From positions 1 to 55,152 of the forward strand of contig NZ_RIZG01000014.1 of NCBI RefSeq assembly GCF_003721245.1: a stretch of 55,152 nucleotides of DNA, read 5' to 3'. This DNA is from Marinomonas hwangdonensis. Lineage in GTDB: Bacteria; Pseudomonadota; Gammaproteobacteria; Pseudomonadales; Marinomonadaceae. A program made the translations under genes and the position numbers. Positions 1 through 9,020 of this stretch are shown here, in pieces. Position 1 is the stretch's first letter, and each line of letters opens with the position of its first letter. Under the pieces are notes generated by a model. That model searched no databases and was not told the origin of the DNA. It saw only the letters and a list, made by a program, of their open reading frames with translations.

Positions 1-4
1 AAAG

Positions 5-29
5 TGTCCAACTTTATGGGGTCACTTCA
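5..29. mobile_element. Probable terminal inverted repeat of an IS3-type insertion sequence
   Basis: The first bases read TGTCCAACTTTATGGGG followed by TCACTTCA. On the opposite strand this begins TGAAGTGACCCCA and ends GTTGGACA. That TGA...CCCC...GTTGGACA form is typical, from memory, of the ends of IS3-family elements. The transposase would lie left of the window. I see no target-site duplication partner, so this could be a solo end or a chance match. Confidence 0.5.
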
Positions 30-48
30 ATTTGACGGGTTTTTTTAT

Positions 49-825
49 TTAATCGATGTTGTATTCCATCGTTAAAGGCGCGTGATCTGAGAAACGCTGT
101 CCTTTGTAGATAGAGCCACCTTGGATGAGGTCTTTTAAACCCGGGGTGGTGATCTGGTAGTCCAGACGGCCACCTTCGTCGAGTTTCCAAGCGCGCTCGT
201 AATCTGGCCACCAGGTGTATTGCTTGTCCTGTTTGCTGATTTGACGAAAGGCGTCTATGTATTCCATTTCGTTGAATATTTCGTTGATCCACTTACGCTC
301 TTCAGGCAAAAACCCCGAGTTACGTTGGTTCACGAACCAGCTGCTGACGTCGATAGGAGACCGAGCCACATTAGCTGTACCGCAAAAAATAAACTCACGA
401 CGCTTGCGGCGTGTTTTGATTAGGTGGTTTTTAAACCCTTCCATGAAGCGATACTTATGTTCTTGTAGCGCTTCCTCATGGTTGGAGCCATGGGGTGTTA
501 AAAAAGCCCCAACGCTGACTTTGTCGAAGTCCGCCTGAATAAAACGTCCTTCAAAGTCGCATTCTGGGAATCCCATTCCGGTCATGATGGCCTTTGGCAT
601 GGTTTTACTGTAAATGGCCACGCCGGCTTGTTCAGGGTTTTCCATGGAGTCAAAAAAATACGTATTGAACTCGGGTGGAAAAAACACGCTGTCATTTAGG
701 CTGCGTTCATCGGCTTGTATGTCTTGCAGACACACAACATCTGGGTTCTGACGAACCATCCATTCAAAAAAGCCGCGATCTGCTGCTTGTCTTATACCGT
801 TTACATTAAGGCTGATGACCTTCAT
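49..825 (-). CDS. crc: Crc-like catabolite repression control protein (ExoIII/EEP fold)
   Basis: A 258-residue endonuclease/exonuclease/phosphatase-fold protein that aligns along its whole length with Pseudomonas Crc. Shared features are the LQD turn (residues 33-35), the RRKRRE stretch near 139-144, a CG-x(3)-V motif near 148-153 and YTWWPD. Crc works with Hfq as a translational repressor of catabolic mRNAs in the cytoplasm and is not a nuclease. Two ExoIII catalytic positions are changed: Glu of LQE is Asp35, and the GDxN motif reads GTAN. The C-terminal Asp-His pair (SDHAP, D247-H248) is kept, whereas I recall Pseudomonas Crc having QH there. The divergent pyrE neighbour matches the Pseudomonas arrangement. 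Calling it a regulator rather than a DNA-repair nuclease is inference from these residues and synteny. Confidence 0.82.
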   Translation of the reverse strand: MKVISLNVNGIRQAADRGFFEWMVRQNPDVVCLQDIQADERSLNDSVFFPPEFNTYFFDSMENPEQAGVAIYSKTMPKAIMTGMGFPECDFEGRFIQADFDKVSVGAFLTPHGSNHEEALQEHKYRFMEGFKNHLIKTRRKRREFIFCGTANVARSPIDVSSWFVNQRNSGFLPEERKWINEIFNEMEYIDAFRQISKQDKQYTWWPDYERAWKLDEGGRLDYQITTPGLKDLIQGGSIYKGQRFSDHAPLTMEYNID

Positions 826-941
826 TTCTGGTCCCTACAATTCCTAGCCGTGTGTTATATTAGTACCTATCCAATGTTGGCTTGGCTTCGCGCGTTCTTG
901 GCGGTGCTGAGTTGTGTATTATCTATCTTTCTGGAGTTGGC

Positions 942-1589
942 ATGAAACCTTACCAAAGAGACTTTATTGAATTCGCTATTGAACAAAACGTACTGCGCTT
1001 TGGCGAATTTACTCTTAAATCAGGCCGTGTGAGCCCTTACTTTTTTAATGCAGGCCTATTTAGCTCTGGCGAAGCATTAGCAAAGTTAGGACGCTTCTAC
1101 GCGGCCTCATTAATGGAAGCAAACGTTCCATTCGATGTTCTATTTGGCCCTGCTTATAAAGGCATTCCTTTAGCGACCACAACCGCTGTGGCTTTGTATG
1201 ACCATCATAATGTAGACACACCATACGTTTTCAACCGTAAAGAAGCAAAAACTCACGGCGAAGGCGGTTCTCTTGTCGGTGCCCCGCTGGCGGGTAGCGT
1301 CATGATCATTGATGACGTTATTACCGCTGGTACGGCTATCCGAGAAGTGATGGCCATTATACAAGACGCCGATGCACATCCTGCCGGTGTACTTATTGCT
1401 CTGGACCGTCAAGAGCGAGGCCAGGGCACCTTGTCTGCGATTCAGGAAGTCGAACGTGACTTCGGTATGCCGGTGATCAGTATCGTTTCTCTCAATGACA
1501 TCATGACTTACTTAGCAGAACAAGATTCACCTGAATTTGCCAAGCATCTTGATGCAGTGAAAGCCTATCGTCTTGAGTACGGTATCTAA
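942..1589 (+). CDS. pyrE: Orotate phosphoribosyltransferase
   Basis: A 215-residue PRTase that joins orotate to PRPP to make orotidine 5'-phosphate in de novo pyrimidine synthesis (cytosol, dimer). The PRPP-binding signature [14 protein letters not shown] is clear, the N-terminus [11 protein letters not shown] is typical of gammaproteobacterial PyrE, and the flexible-loop EAKTHGEGG is present. I start at ATG 942 rather than at an upstream in-frame codon because GGAG lies about 6 bases before it and homologues begin here. It is divergent from crc. Length is normal for the family and nothing is unusual. Confidence 0.97.
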   Translation: MKPYQRDFIEFAIEQNVLRFGEFTLKSGRVSPYFFNAGLFSSGEALAKLGRFYAASLMEANVPFDVLFGPAYKGIPLATTTAVALYDHHNVDTPYVFNRKEAKTHGEGGSLVGAPLAGSVMIIDDVITAGTAIREVMAIIQDADAHPAGVLIALDRQERGQGTLSAIQEVERDFGMPVISIVSLNDIMTYLAEQDSPEFAKHLDAVKAYRLEYGI

Positions 1590-1655
1590 TTCGTTCTCGT
1601 TTTGCTCTTTTTCGTTTCGTTCAATGTGGTTAAGGTTTGGGGTTCGCCTCAAATC

Positions 1656-2249
1656 TTAACGATTTAACATCAAATTTTGTGCCAAAACGCTCCATTGTTC
1701 GGGCCAAATCTCCATGGGTTTCACTTTAAATTCGCTGCGCACATAATGGCGAATCTTTCCTTCGATAATCGCGATTAAAAAATTGGCGCAAGGGGCCACG
1801 CCCATCGCAGGTCGTAATCCCTGTTTTAGGTCAGCTTCACGCATAACCTGTTTCAACTGAGTTTCAATACGGTCAAACACTTGCGTGATTCGCAGACGCA
1901 AGCGATCCGTTTCTCCTGAGAGCGCATCAGCGGTTAATAATCGGCACATGCCTGGGTTATTTTCCGCAAACCCCAACACCAGGGTGGTAATCATCTCGAC
2001 ACGACCGATGACGTTGCTTTCCTCTTGGATAATACGATTAATACGCGTAAAAAGTGTTTCTTCAATAAATTCAATGAGCCCTTCGAACATTTTCGCTTTA
2101 CTAGGAAAATGGCGGTATAGCGCCGCTTCCGATACGCCGACTTGCTTGGCGAGCGCGGCGGTGGTGATGCGCGCTCCTGGGCTACTTTCTAGCATTTGCG
2201 CCAGTGCCTGCAATATTTCTGTGCGACGATCGTTTTTCTTGTTGCTCAT
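1656..2249 (-). CDS. slmA: Nucleoid occlusion factor SlmA (TetR family)
   Basis: A 197-residue TetR-fold DNA-binding protein. The N-terminal helix-turn-helix is visible as TTAALAKQVGVSEAALYRHF, followed by a helical dimerisation domain. SlmA binds palindromic sites across most of the chromosome and antagonises FtsZ polymerisation over the nucleoid. Length and sequence match SlmA rather than a metabolite-responsive TetR repressor. It is the last gene of a minus-strand run, 57 bases after argB, and converges with pyrE. Upstream context (argB, dut, coaBC) supports the assignment, since slmA commonly sits next to dut/coaBC in gammaproteobacteria. Confidence 0.93.
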   Translation of the reverse strand: MSNKKNDRRTEILQALAQMLESSPGARITTAALAKQVGVSEAALYRHFPSKAKMFEGLIEFIEETLFTRINRIIQEESNVIGRVEMITTLVLGFAENNPGMCRLLTADALSGETDRLRLRITQVFDRIETQLKQVMREADLKQGLRPAMGVAPCANFLIAIIEGKIRHYVRSEFKVKPMEIWPEQWSVLAQNLMLNR

Positions 2250-2306
2250 TGGTCGTATCCAGTTTCTATTCAGTCTTTCTTTATCTTACTAATAAGAATA
2301 AAGCAT

Positions 2307-3558
<1,252 letters not shown>

Positions 3559-4017
3559 TTATTTTGTGCCCGTGTGACCAAAGCCACCTTCGCCGCGTTC
3601 GGTGCTTTCGAATTCGGTCACGATATTAAATTCAGCTTGAACAACCGGTAATAAAACCAGCTGGGCAACACGTTCACCTGGTTCGATCGTGAAGGTGGTG
3701 TTGCCACGGTTCCAGCAAGACACCATGAGTTCGCCTTGGTAATCTGAATCGATCAACCCCACCAAATTGCCCAAAACAATGCCATGCTTATGCCCTAGCC
3801 CAGAACGTGGCAATATCGTAGCGGCCAGGTTTGGGTCTTGAATGTAAATAGACAAGCCCGTTGGTAGTAGCCGTGTTTCTCCTGGAGCTAGTTCGATTGC
3901 TTGATCAAGGCAAGCGCGTAAATCTAGGCCAGCAGAACCTTGGGTTGCGTAGGTTGGCAGAGGAATCTCTTTACCGATTTTGTCGCTAAGGATTTTTAAT
4001 TGAATTGCTTGTTTCAT
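3559..4017 (-). CDS. dut: Deoxyuridine 5'-triphosphate nucleotidohydrolase
   Basis: A 152-residue trimeric dUTPase that hydrolyses dUTP to dUMP and pyrophosphate, keeping uracil out of DNA and feeding dTMP synthesis. All five family motifs are visible in order: GSAGLDLRA (I), [10 protein letters not shown] (II), [15 protein letters not shown] with the catalytic Asp (III), RVAQLVLLP (IV) and the flexible C-terminal [11 protein letters not shown] (V). Length is normal. It is 44 bases downstream of coaBC on the same strand, a pairing conserved in many proteobacteria, so co-transcription is likely. Confidence 0.97.
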   Translation of the reverse strand: MKQAIQLKILSDKIGKEIPLPTYATQGSAGLDLRACLDQAIELAPGETRLLPTGLSIYIQDPNLAATILPRSGLGHKHGIVLGNLVGLIDSDYQGELMVSCWNRGNTTFTIEPGERVAQLVLLPVVQAEFNIVTEFESTERGEGGFGHTGTK

Positions 4018-4061
4018 GGTGACTGTCTCATTGTCTTTTAATTGATAAATACTTTGTCAGG

Positions 4062-5279
4062 CTAGGATTGAGTCTGTTGTTGAATAAACTCAACGAGTTG
4101 TTCTGCAAGCGCATTTTTTGTGGTTTTGTCCGGTGACCACGTCTTGTCTTTGGTGATCACGGTGACTTGGTTGTCGTCTTGGTTAAAACCAATGTCCGCG
4201 CGTGACACGTCGTTCGCGATGATGATGTCCAGACCTTTTCGTTCGAGTTTGCTTTTTGCGTATTCGATCACGTTTTGCGTTTCTGCCGCAAAGCCAACCA
4301 GAGTTTTGGCACGTTTTTGTTGGGCGAGGGTGGCGATGATATCTGGATTTTTAACGAGCGTCAGGGTGATTTCATCGGTGTCGGATTGCTTTTTCATCTT
4401 TTGGTCGTTAGCCGCTTTCATTTTGAAATCGGCCACGGCAGCGGCGCCAATGAATACATCCGCTTGTGTGATCATACTTTGCTCGCAAGCGGCGAGCATC
4501 TCATCAGCGCTTTTTACGGCAATGATTTTCGCGCCAGCCGGTGCGGTGATTTGCACTGGGCCACTAATTAAAGTGACTGTCGCGCCACGAGCCATGGCGG
4601 CGGTGGCGAGAGCGTAACCCATTTTGCCTGAACTGTGATTGCTAATAAAACGAACAGGGTCGATAGCTTCCATAGTTGGACCGGCGGTGATGACCCAATG
4701 TTGGTCAGCCAAATCTTGTTTAACTTGAGCCTTGTCGAAGTGCGTCATTATGGTGTTAAAAATATCGCCCGGCTCGCTCATGCGTCCAGGGCCAATGTCA
4801 CCACAGGCTTGAGCGCCATCGGCTGGGCCAATGTTGAGTATACCGCGTTCGGTGAGTAGCTTGGCATTGGCTTGTGTAGCGGGGTGTTTCCACATGGCTT
4901 GGTTCATTGCAGGAGCAAGTAAAACAGGGGACTCTGTCGCCAAACATAAGGTGCTTAATAAGTCGTTTGCCATGCCTTGAGCATAACGTGCCATGAAGTC
5001 AGCCGAAGCGGGTGCAATGACAATTAAATCGGCCCATTTCGCTAATTCTATGTGTCCCATTCCTGCTTCGGCATTTGGGTCTAATAAGGTACTGCGCACA
5101 GGGTGACCAGAAATGGCTTGCAGCGTCATTTCGGTGACAAAGGCTTTTGCACCGTCGGTCAACACGACCTGAACGTCAGCCCCCGCCTTAGTTAACAAAC
5201 GAATCAGTTCGATGCTTTTATAAGCCGCAATGCCACCGGTAATGCCTAATAGAATGCGTTTTTGAGCGAGATTTGACAT
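4062..5279 (-). CDS. coaBC: Bifunctional phosphopantothenoylcysteine decarboxylase / phosphopantothenate-cysteine ligase
   Basis: A 405-residue fusion of two coenzyme A enzymes. The N-terminal flavodoxin-like CoaC half (about 1-190) shows ITGGIAAYK, the GHIELAKWAD segment with the catalytic His, PAMN, and ACGDIGPGRMSEP with its active-site Cys. The C-terminal CoaB half (about 191-405) shows ITAGPTMEAIDPVRF, NHSSGKMG and the KNPDI lysine motif. It joins phosphopantothenate to cysteine using CTP and then decarboxylates the product. I start at ATG 5279 (MSNLAQKRILL); the frame stays open 29 codons further upstream, but that extension has no family counterpart. It is divergent from radC and upstream of dut. 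Confidence 0.96.
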   Translation of the reverse strand: MSNLAQKRILLGITGGIAAYKSIELIRLLTKAGADVQVVLTDGAKAFVTEMTLQAISGHPVRSTLLDPNAEAGMGHIELAKWADLIVIAPASADFMARYAQGMANDLLSTLCLATESPVLLAPAMNQAMWKHPATQANAKLLTERGILNIGPADGAQACGDIGPGRMSEPGDIFNTIMTHFDKAQVKQDLADQHWVITAGPTMEAIDPVRFISNHSSGKMGYALATAAMARGATVTLISGPVQITAPAGAKIIAVKSADEMLAACEQSMITQADVFIGAAAVADFKMKAANDQKMKKQSDTDEITLTLVKNPDIIATLAQQKRAKTLVGFAAETQNVIEYAKSKLERKGLDIIIANDVSRADIGFNQDDNQVTVITKDKTWSPDKTTKNALAEQLVEFIQQQTQS

Positions 5280-5383
5280 AAAAAACTTCTCAATTCGTGC
5301 TGTGGTCGATAAAGTGAGCAATAGGCAGGACGCCGTTCTCATTAAAATTGAATGCAAGATTAACATGAATCAAGGACTAGATC

Positions 5384-6058
5384 ATGAGTATTAAACACTG
5401 GCCAGAGCAAGAAAGACCCCGAGAAAAGTTGATTCATCAGGGGGCGAGTGCGCTGAGTGATTCCGAATTGCTGGCGATTTTTCTTCGTACTGGCACACAA
5501 GGTATCAGTGCCGTTGAGCTGGCTCGACAGGTGTTATCCCAATTCGGCGGTTTACGTGCGTTAATGTCAGCCAGCCGCGAGGAGTTTTGCCAAGGTTTTG
5601 GCTTGGGTGACGCAAAATACACGCAACTGCAAGCCGTGTTAGAAATGTCGAAACGACATTTACAAGAACAACTGATGCGCGAAACTGTCTTCACCAGTGC
5701 TGAGCACGTTAGAACCTACCTTTCTTCACAACTGCGCCATTCTCAACGAGAAATATTCGCGGTGCTCTTCTTAGATACCCAGCACAGGCTTATTCGTTAT
5801 CAAGAGCTCTTTATGGGCACCATAGACGCCGCGGCAGTTTACCCACGAGAAGTGGTCAAAGCGGCACTGCAATATAATGCCGCTGCGGTTATCTTGGCCC
5901 ACAATCATCCTAGTGGTGTGGCGGAGCCCAGTCAGGCGGATATCAGCATTACGGGCAAAATCAAACGCGCTCTGGACCTTGTGGACGTGCGATTGCTCGA
6001 TCACTTTGTAGTGGGCGATGGCTCGCCTGTTTCCTTGGCTGAGAGAGGCTTGGTGTAG
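5384..6058 (+). CDS. radC: RadC family protein (JAMM/MPN domain)
   Basis: A 224-residue full-length RadC. The N-terminal UPF0758 helix-hairpin-helix region (about 1-80, with [15 protein letters not shown]) is followed by the MPN+/JAMM metal-binding motif HNHPSG-x(7)-D near residues 170-183. The family was long called a DNA repair protein, but its biochemical role is unsettled; a metal-dependent hydrolase is plausible. It is divergent from coaBC with a 104-base gap. A strong 19-bp inverted repeat follows the stop codon. Confidence 0.93.
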   Translation: MSIKHWPEQERPREKLIHQGASALSDSELLAIFLRTGTQGISAVELARQVLSQFGGLRALMSASREEFCQGFGLGDAKYTQLQAVLEMSKRHLQEQLMRETVFTSAEHVRTYLSSQLRHSQREIFAVLFLDTQHRLIRYQELFMGTIDAAAVYPREVVKAALQYNAAAVILAHNHPSGVAEPSQADISITGKIKRALDLVDVRLLDHFVVGDGSPVSLAERGLV

Positions 6059-6087
6059 GCCTGAATTTAGATAATAAGTCGCCTTTT

Positions 6088-6157
6088 AAGAAAAACACAG
6101 TGATGCTCGGTAGAGGTAGGCGCGAGTTTCGATATGGGGCATCACTGTGTTTTTCTT
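6088..6157 (+). terminator. Large hairpin terminator after radC
   Basis: The arm AAGAAAAACACAGTGATGC (6088-6106) is exactly complementary to 6139-6157, giving a 19-bp stem with a 32-base loop. The right arm ends in a T-rich tract, as expected of an intrinsic terminator, and because the left arm is A-rich it would also terminate leftward. The loop is unusually long. Confidence 0.7.
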
Positions 6158-6206
6158 TGGAATTTTTGTTTGACTATGCCAGTTGATCATTTTTTTAACA
6201 AAAGAA

Positions 6207-6235
6207 TTGCTCAATGGGTGGGGTTATGGGAAAAT
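6207..6235 (+). promoter_or_regulatory. Candidate sigma-70 promoter for rpmB-rpmG
   Basis: TTGCTC (6207-6212) and GAAAAT (6230-6235) are separated by 17 bases, each matching consensus at four of six positions. It would give a leader of about 100 bases before rpmB containing a small hairpin, GGAAGTG/CACTTCC at 6298-6314. Assigned by eye only. Confidence 0.4.
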
Positions 6236-6348
6236 GCGCGCCGCTATATCCTCGGTATGGGATTTTTTTGATTCATAAGGAATCATGCTCCGCCTGAGGA
6301 AGTGAAACACTTCCAATAATCTTTCTGGATAGCAAAAGGTATTTAATT

Positions 6349-6585
6349 ATGTCTCGCGTATGTCAAGTTACTGGGAAACGTCCTGTTACAGGTAATAATG
6401 TTTCTCACTCAAAGCGTCGTACTAAGCGTCGTTTTCTTCCTAACCTTCACTGGCACCGTTTTTGGGTCGAAGGTGAAAACCGCTACATCCGTTTACGTGT
6501 ATCTTCTAAAGGTATGCGTATTATCGATAAAAAGGGCATCGAAACAGTTCTTGTTGAAATGCGCGCTAACGGCGAAAAAGTATAA
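6349..6585 (+). CDS. rpmB: 50S ribosomal protein L28
   Basis: A 78-residue, very basic protein with the bL28 signature at its start ([20 protein letters not shown]) and [13 protein letters not shown] after it. It is a structural component of the large ribosomal subunit. Length is the same as in E. coli. AAAGG precedes the ATG. It forms an operon with rpmG, 11 bases downstream, the usual proteobacterial arrangement, and in many genomes mutM follows as here. Confidence 0.98.
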   Translation: MSRVCQVTGKRPVTGNNVSHSKRRTKRRFLPNLHWHRFWVEGENRYIRLRVSSKGMRIIDKKGIETVLVEMRANGEKV

Positions 6586-6596
6586 GGATCTGAATC

Positions 6597-6767
6597 ATGG
6601 CTTCTAAAGGCGCTCGCGATCTAATTCGCATGGTATCTTCTGCTGGTACTGGTCACTTTTACACAACTGACAAGAACAAGCGTAATACTCCAGACAAACT
6701 TGAAATGAAAAAGTTTGACCCTGTTGTACGCCAGCACGTTATGTACAAAGAAGCGAAAATTAAGTAA
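6597..6767 (+). CDS. rpmG: 50S ribosomal protein L33
   Basis: A 56-residue bL33 recognised by direct translation: it begins [20 protein letters not shown] and contains [23 protein letters not shown] and a basic end (KEAKIK). It lacks the paired CxxC motifs of zinc-binding L33, so it is the zinc-independent type. AAGGAT lies about 7 bases upstream of the ATG. It is co-transcribed with rpmB, and an intrinsic terminator follows. Confidence 0.97.
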   Translation: MASKGARDLIRMVSSAGTGHFYTTDKNKRNTPDKLEMKKFDPVVRQHVMYKEAKIK

Positions 6768-6788
6768 TTTTCGGTCTTAGTCAAAAGG

Positions 6789-6815
6789 AACCGACTCAAC
6801 GAGTCGGTTTTTTTG
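6789..6815 (+). terminator. Intrinsic terminator of rpmB-rpmG
   Basis: AACCGACTC and GAGTCGGTT (6789-6797 and 6801-6809) pair across a 3-base loop and run into seven Ts. A canonical rho-independent terminator, 22 bases after rpmG. Confidence 0.93.
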
Positions 6816-6886
6816 TATCTAGTAAACGCTATTCAGTGACTAACGCAGTATGATTTGTGTATATCTTGTCATTATTGAGGTGAATT

Positions 6887-7705
6887 GTGCCTGAATTACC
6901 AGAAGTAGAAACCACGTTACGGGGTATTGAGCCTAAGCTTGTTGGGCGTTCTCTGGCTCAGGTTGATATTCGCCAGCCAAAATTGCGCTGGCCAATCACA
7001 CCTGAATTACCCTCTGAGGTGGTTGGGCAAAAGATCACGCACCTTTCGCGACGGGGTAAATACATTGGTATTCATACCGACAAAGGCACGGTTATTGTGC
7101 ATCTTGGTATGTCTGGCAGTTTGTATTTTGTGCCGGCGGAGACGCCGCCGTTGTTTCATGATCATGTGGATTTTTGTTTTTCCGATGATGATGTCTGGTT
7201 AAGGTATACGGATCCTCGTCGTTTTGGTGCTATCTTGTGGACAACACAGGATTGGAATGAACACGAGTTGATCAAGCACCTAGGGCCTGAACCTTTATCC
7301 GATTTGTTTCACGCTGATATGTTGTACGCGCGAGCAAAGGGCCGCAAAGTCCCGATTAAGACCTTTATCATGGACAGCAAGGTCGTGGTTGGGGTGGGTA
7401 ATATATACGCCAACGAGGCGCTTTTTAAAGCCGGTATCCGCCCTGACCGTTTGGCGGGTAAGATCAGTAAGGCCCGTTTAGTCAAGTTGGTTGAATGCAT
7501 CAAAGTGGTGCTAGCGGCAGCCATTAAACGGGGCGGCACGACGTTAAAAGACTTTGTGGGTGGCGATGGTAAACCCGGTTATTTCAAGCAAGAGTTGGCC
7601 GTGTATGGTCGAGCAGAAAAACCTTGTGTGTTGTGTGGCGCGCCTTTGAAGGAAATTCGTCAGGCGCAACGCAGTACGGTTTACTGCAAACATTGCCAAT
7701 CTTAA
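6887..7705 (+). CDS. mutM: Formamidopyrimidine-DNA glycosylase
   Basis: A 272-residue base-excision repair enzyme that removes 8-oxoguanine and FapyG and nicks the strand by beta/delta elimination. The N-terminal PELPEVE supplies the catalytic Pro and Glu, which become residues 2-3 after removal of Met. The helix-two-turn-helix GVGNIYANEALF and a C-terminal zinc finger (CVLC...CKHC, last 25 residues) are intact. The start is GTG 6887: the enzyme must begin directly at PELPE, so the start is fixed by chemistry. GAGG lies upstream. It stands alone between two terminators. Confidence 0.97.
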   Translation: MPELPEVETTLRGIEPKLVGRSLAQVDIRQPKLRWPITPELPSEVVGQKITHLSRRGKYIGIHTDKGTVIVHLGMSGSLYFVPAETPPLFHDHVDFCFSDDDVWLRYTDPRRFGAILWTTQDWNEHELIKHLGPEPLSDLFHADMLYARAKGRKVPIKTFIMDSKVVVGVGNIYANEALFKAGIRPDRLAGKISKARLVKLVECIKVVLAAAIKRGGTTLKDFVGGDGKPGYFKQELAVYGRAEKPCVLCGAPLKEIRQAQRSTVYCKHCQS

Positions 7706-7780
7706 TAGTGCTTATTTATTCGGCATAAGTATTGCTCGCATGACTTGTTGGTGCGTCAATGGCACTATCAGTTTGTGGCG

Positions 7781-7808
7781 AAAAAGCGCGTTTGAGGCGG
7801 CTTTTTTG
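7781..7808 (+). terminator. Probable terminator after mutM
   Basis: AAAAAGC (7781-7787) pairs with GCTTTTT (7800-7806), with a further CG/CG pair inside a bulge and a 7-base loop. The right arm itself supplies the T-run. Confidence 0.55.
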
Positions 7809-7936
7809 TACGAAATAAAAAAATGTAGGCTAAAATGTGCAGATTACATTGCGGTATTCTGCTATTCGGTTTATTTTTGACCAGTTAGGCAGGTTTCCAT
7901 GCCGCCTAGAATATATTACATAGAAGAGGAATTGGA

Positions 7937-8929
7937 ATGAAAGCTGTCTTTCTTGCGTCAGCAACGGCGCTGGCCATTGCATCAAGCATGGCTCATGCAG
8001 CCACAGAACCTGCTGTTGTTTACGATCAAGCAGGTAAATTTGATAAATCTTTTAATGAAGGCGTTTACAACGGCGTTAAAAGATACACCGAAGAAACGGG
8101 TGTAAAAATCCGTGAATTCGAACCGAAAAACGAAGCACAAGTAGAGCAAGGTTTGCGTCGTCTTGCGAATCGCGGCTATTCGCCTATCGTGACGGTTGGT
8201 TTTAACATGACGTCGTCTGTTGAAAAAGTGGCGAAAGACTTTCCTAATGTTCAATTTACTATTATTGACGGTGTGATTGATCTTCCTAACGTTCAATCGG
8301 TTGTCTTTAAAGAACACGAAGGGTCATTCCTTGTCGGCGCATTGGCTTCTATGGCCTCTAAAACCGATAAAGTCGGTTTTGTCGGTGGTATGGATATTCC
8401 GCTGATCCGTAAATTTGGCTGTGGTTACGAGCAAGGCGTAAAATACGCGTCTTCTAGCGCTACTGTGCTACAAAATATGACGGGGTCAACCGGTGCGGCG
8501 TTTAATGACCCAACAAAAGGCTCTGAATTAGCGAAGAGCCAATTCTCACAAGGCGCTGATGTGATTTTTGCGGCTGCGGGTGGTACGGGTATCGGTGTTT
8601 ATCAAGCGGCGAAAGACGGTGGAAAACTGGCGATAGGTGTGGATTCTAACCAGAACCATATTCAGCCAGGCACCATGCTAACGTCCATGGTAAAGCGCGT
8701 GGATGAAGCAGCTTACAAAACTTACGAAGACGCTGCAGCGGGTACTTGGAAACCGGGTTTAGTGGTTTTAGGTTTGGCTGAAGGCGGAGTGGATTGGGCG
8801 TTAGATGACAACAACGCCAATTTAATTACCGAAGAAATGAAAGCTGAGCTAAACGACATTCGCGCTAAGATTGTCAGTGGTGAGATCAAGGTTCACGACT
8901 ACATGTCTGATAACACGTGTAACTACTAA
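7937..8929 (+). CDS. BMP-family periplasmic nucleoside-binding protein
   Basis: A 330-residue substrate-binding protein of the BMP/PnrA family, the nucleoside-binding component of an ABC importer. A Sec signal peptide (about 1-21, ending SSMAHA) has no lipobox Cys, so the protein is likely soluble in the periplasm. The mature start AVVYDQAGKFDKSFNEG is the family signature, and the central segment VGFVGGMDIP is typical. The next genes encode the ATPase, two permeases and cytidine deaminase, which point to a nucleoside ligand. A strong GAAGAGG ribosome binding site precedes the ATG. A hairpin after the stop probably keeps this gene's transcript more abundant than the membrane genes'. Confidence 0.92.
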   Translation: MKAVFLASATALAIASSMAHAATEPAVVYDQAGKFDKSFNEGVYNGVKRYTEETGVKIREFEPKNEAQVEQGLRRLANRGYSPIVTVGFNMTSSVEKVAKDFPNVQFTIIDGVIDLPNVQSVVFKEHEGSFLVGALASMASKTDKVGFVGGMDIPLIRKFGCGYEQGVKYASSSATVLQNMTGSTGAAFNDPTKGSELAKSQFSQGADVIFAAAGGTGIGVYQAAKDGGKLAIGVDSNQNHIQPGTMLTSMVKRVDEAAYKTYEDAAAGTWKPGLVVLGLAEGGVDWALDDNNANLITEEMKAELNDIRAKIVSGEIKVHDYMSDNTCNY

Positions 8930-8940
8930 GTTGCATTAGG

Positions 8941-8978
8941 AAACAGTTGCCTGCTTTTTGTGGGCAACTGTTTTTTTT
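8941..8978 (+). terminator. Intercistronic terminator/attenuator between binding protein and ATPase
   Basis: AAACAGTTGCC (8941-8951) pairs with GGCAACTGTTT (8963-8973) across an 11-base loop and is followed by Ts to 8978. It looks like a full intrinsic terminator inside the operon; partial read-through would favour expression of the binding protein. Confidence 0.85.
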
Positions 8979-9020
8979 ACCTTAGCATTTTTACTTCCAA
9001 GCAGATGAATTCTTTTAGAT

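Noticed and set aside
4120..4617. 165-codon plus-strand ORF inside coaBC
   Set aside because: Antisense frame of a conserved gene with no independent coding evidence.
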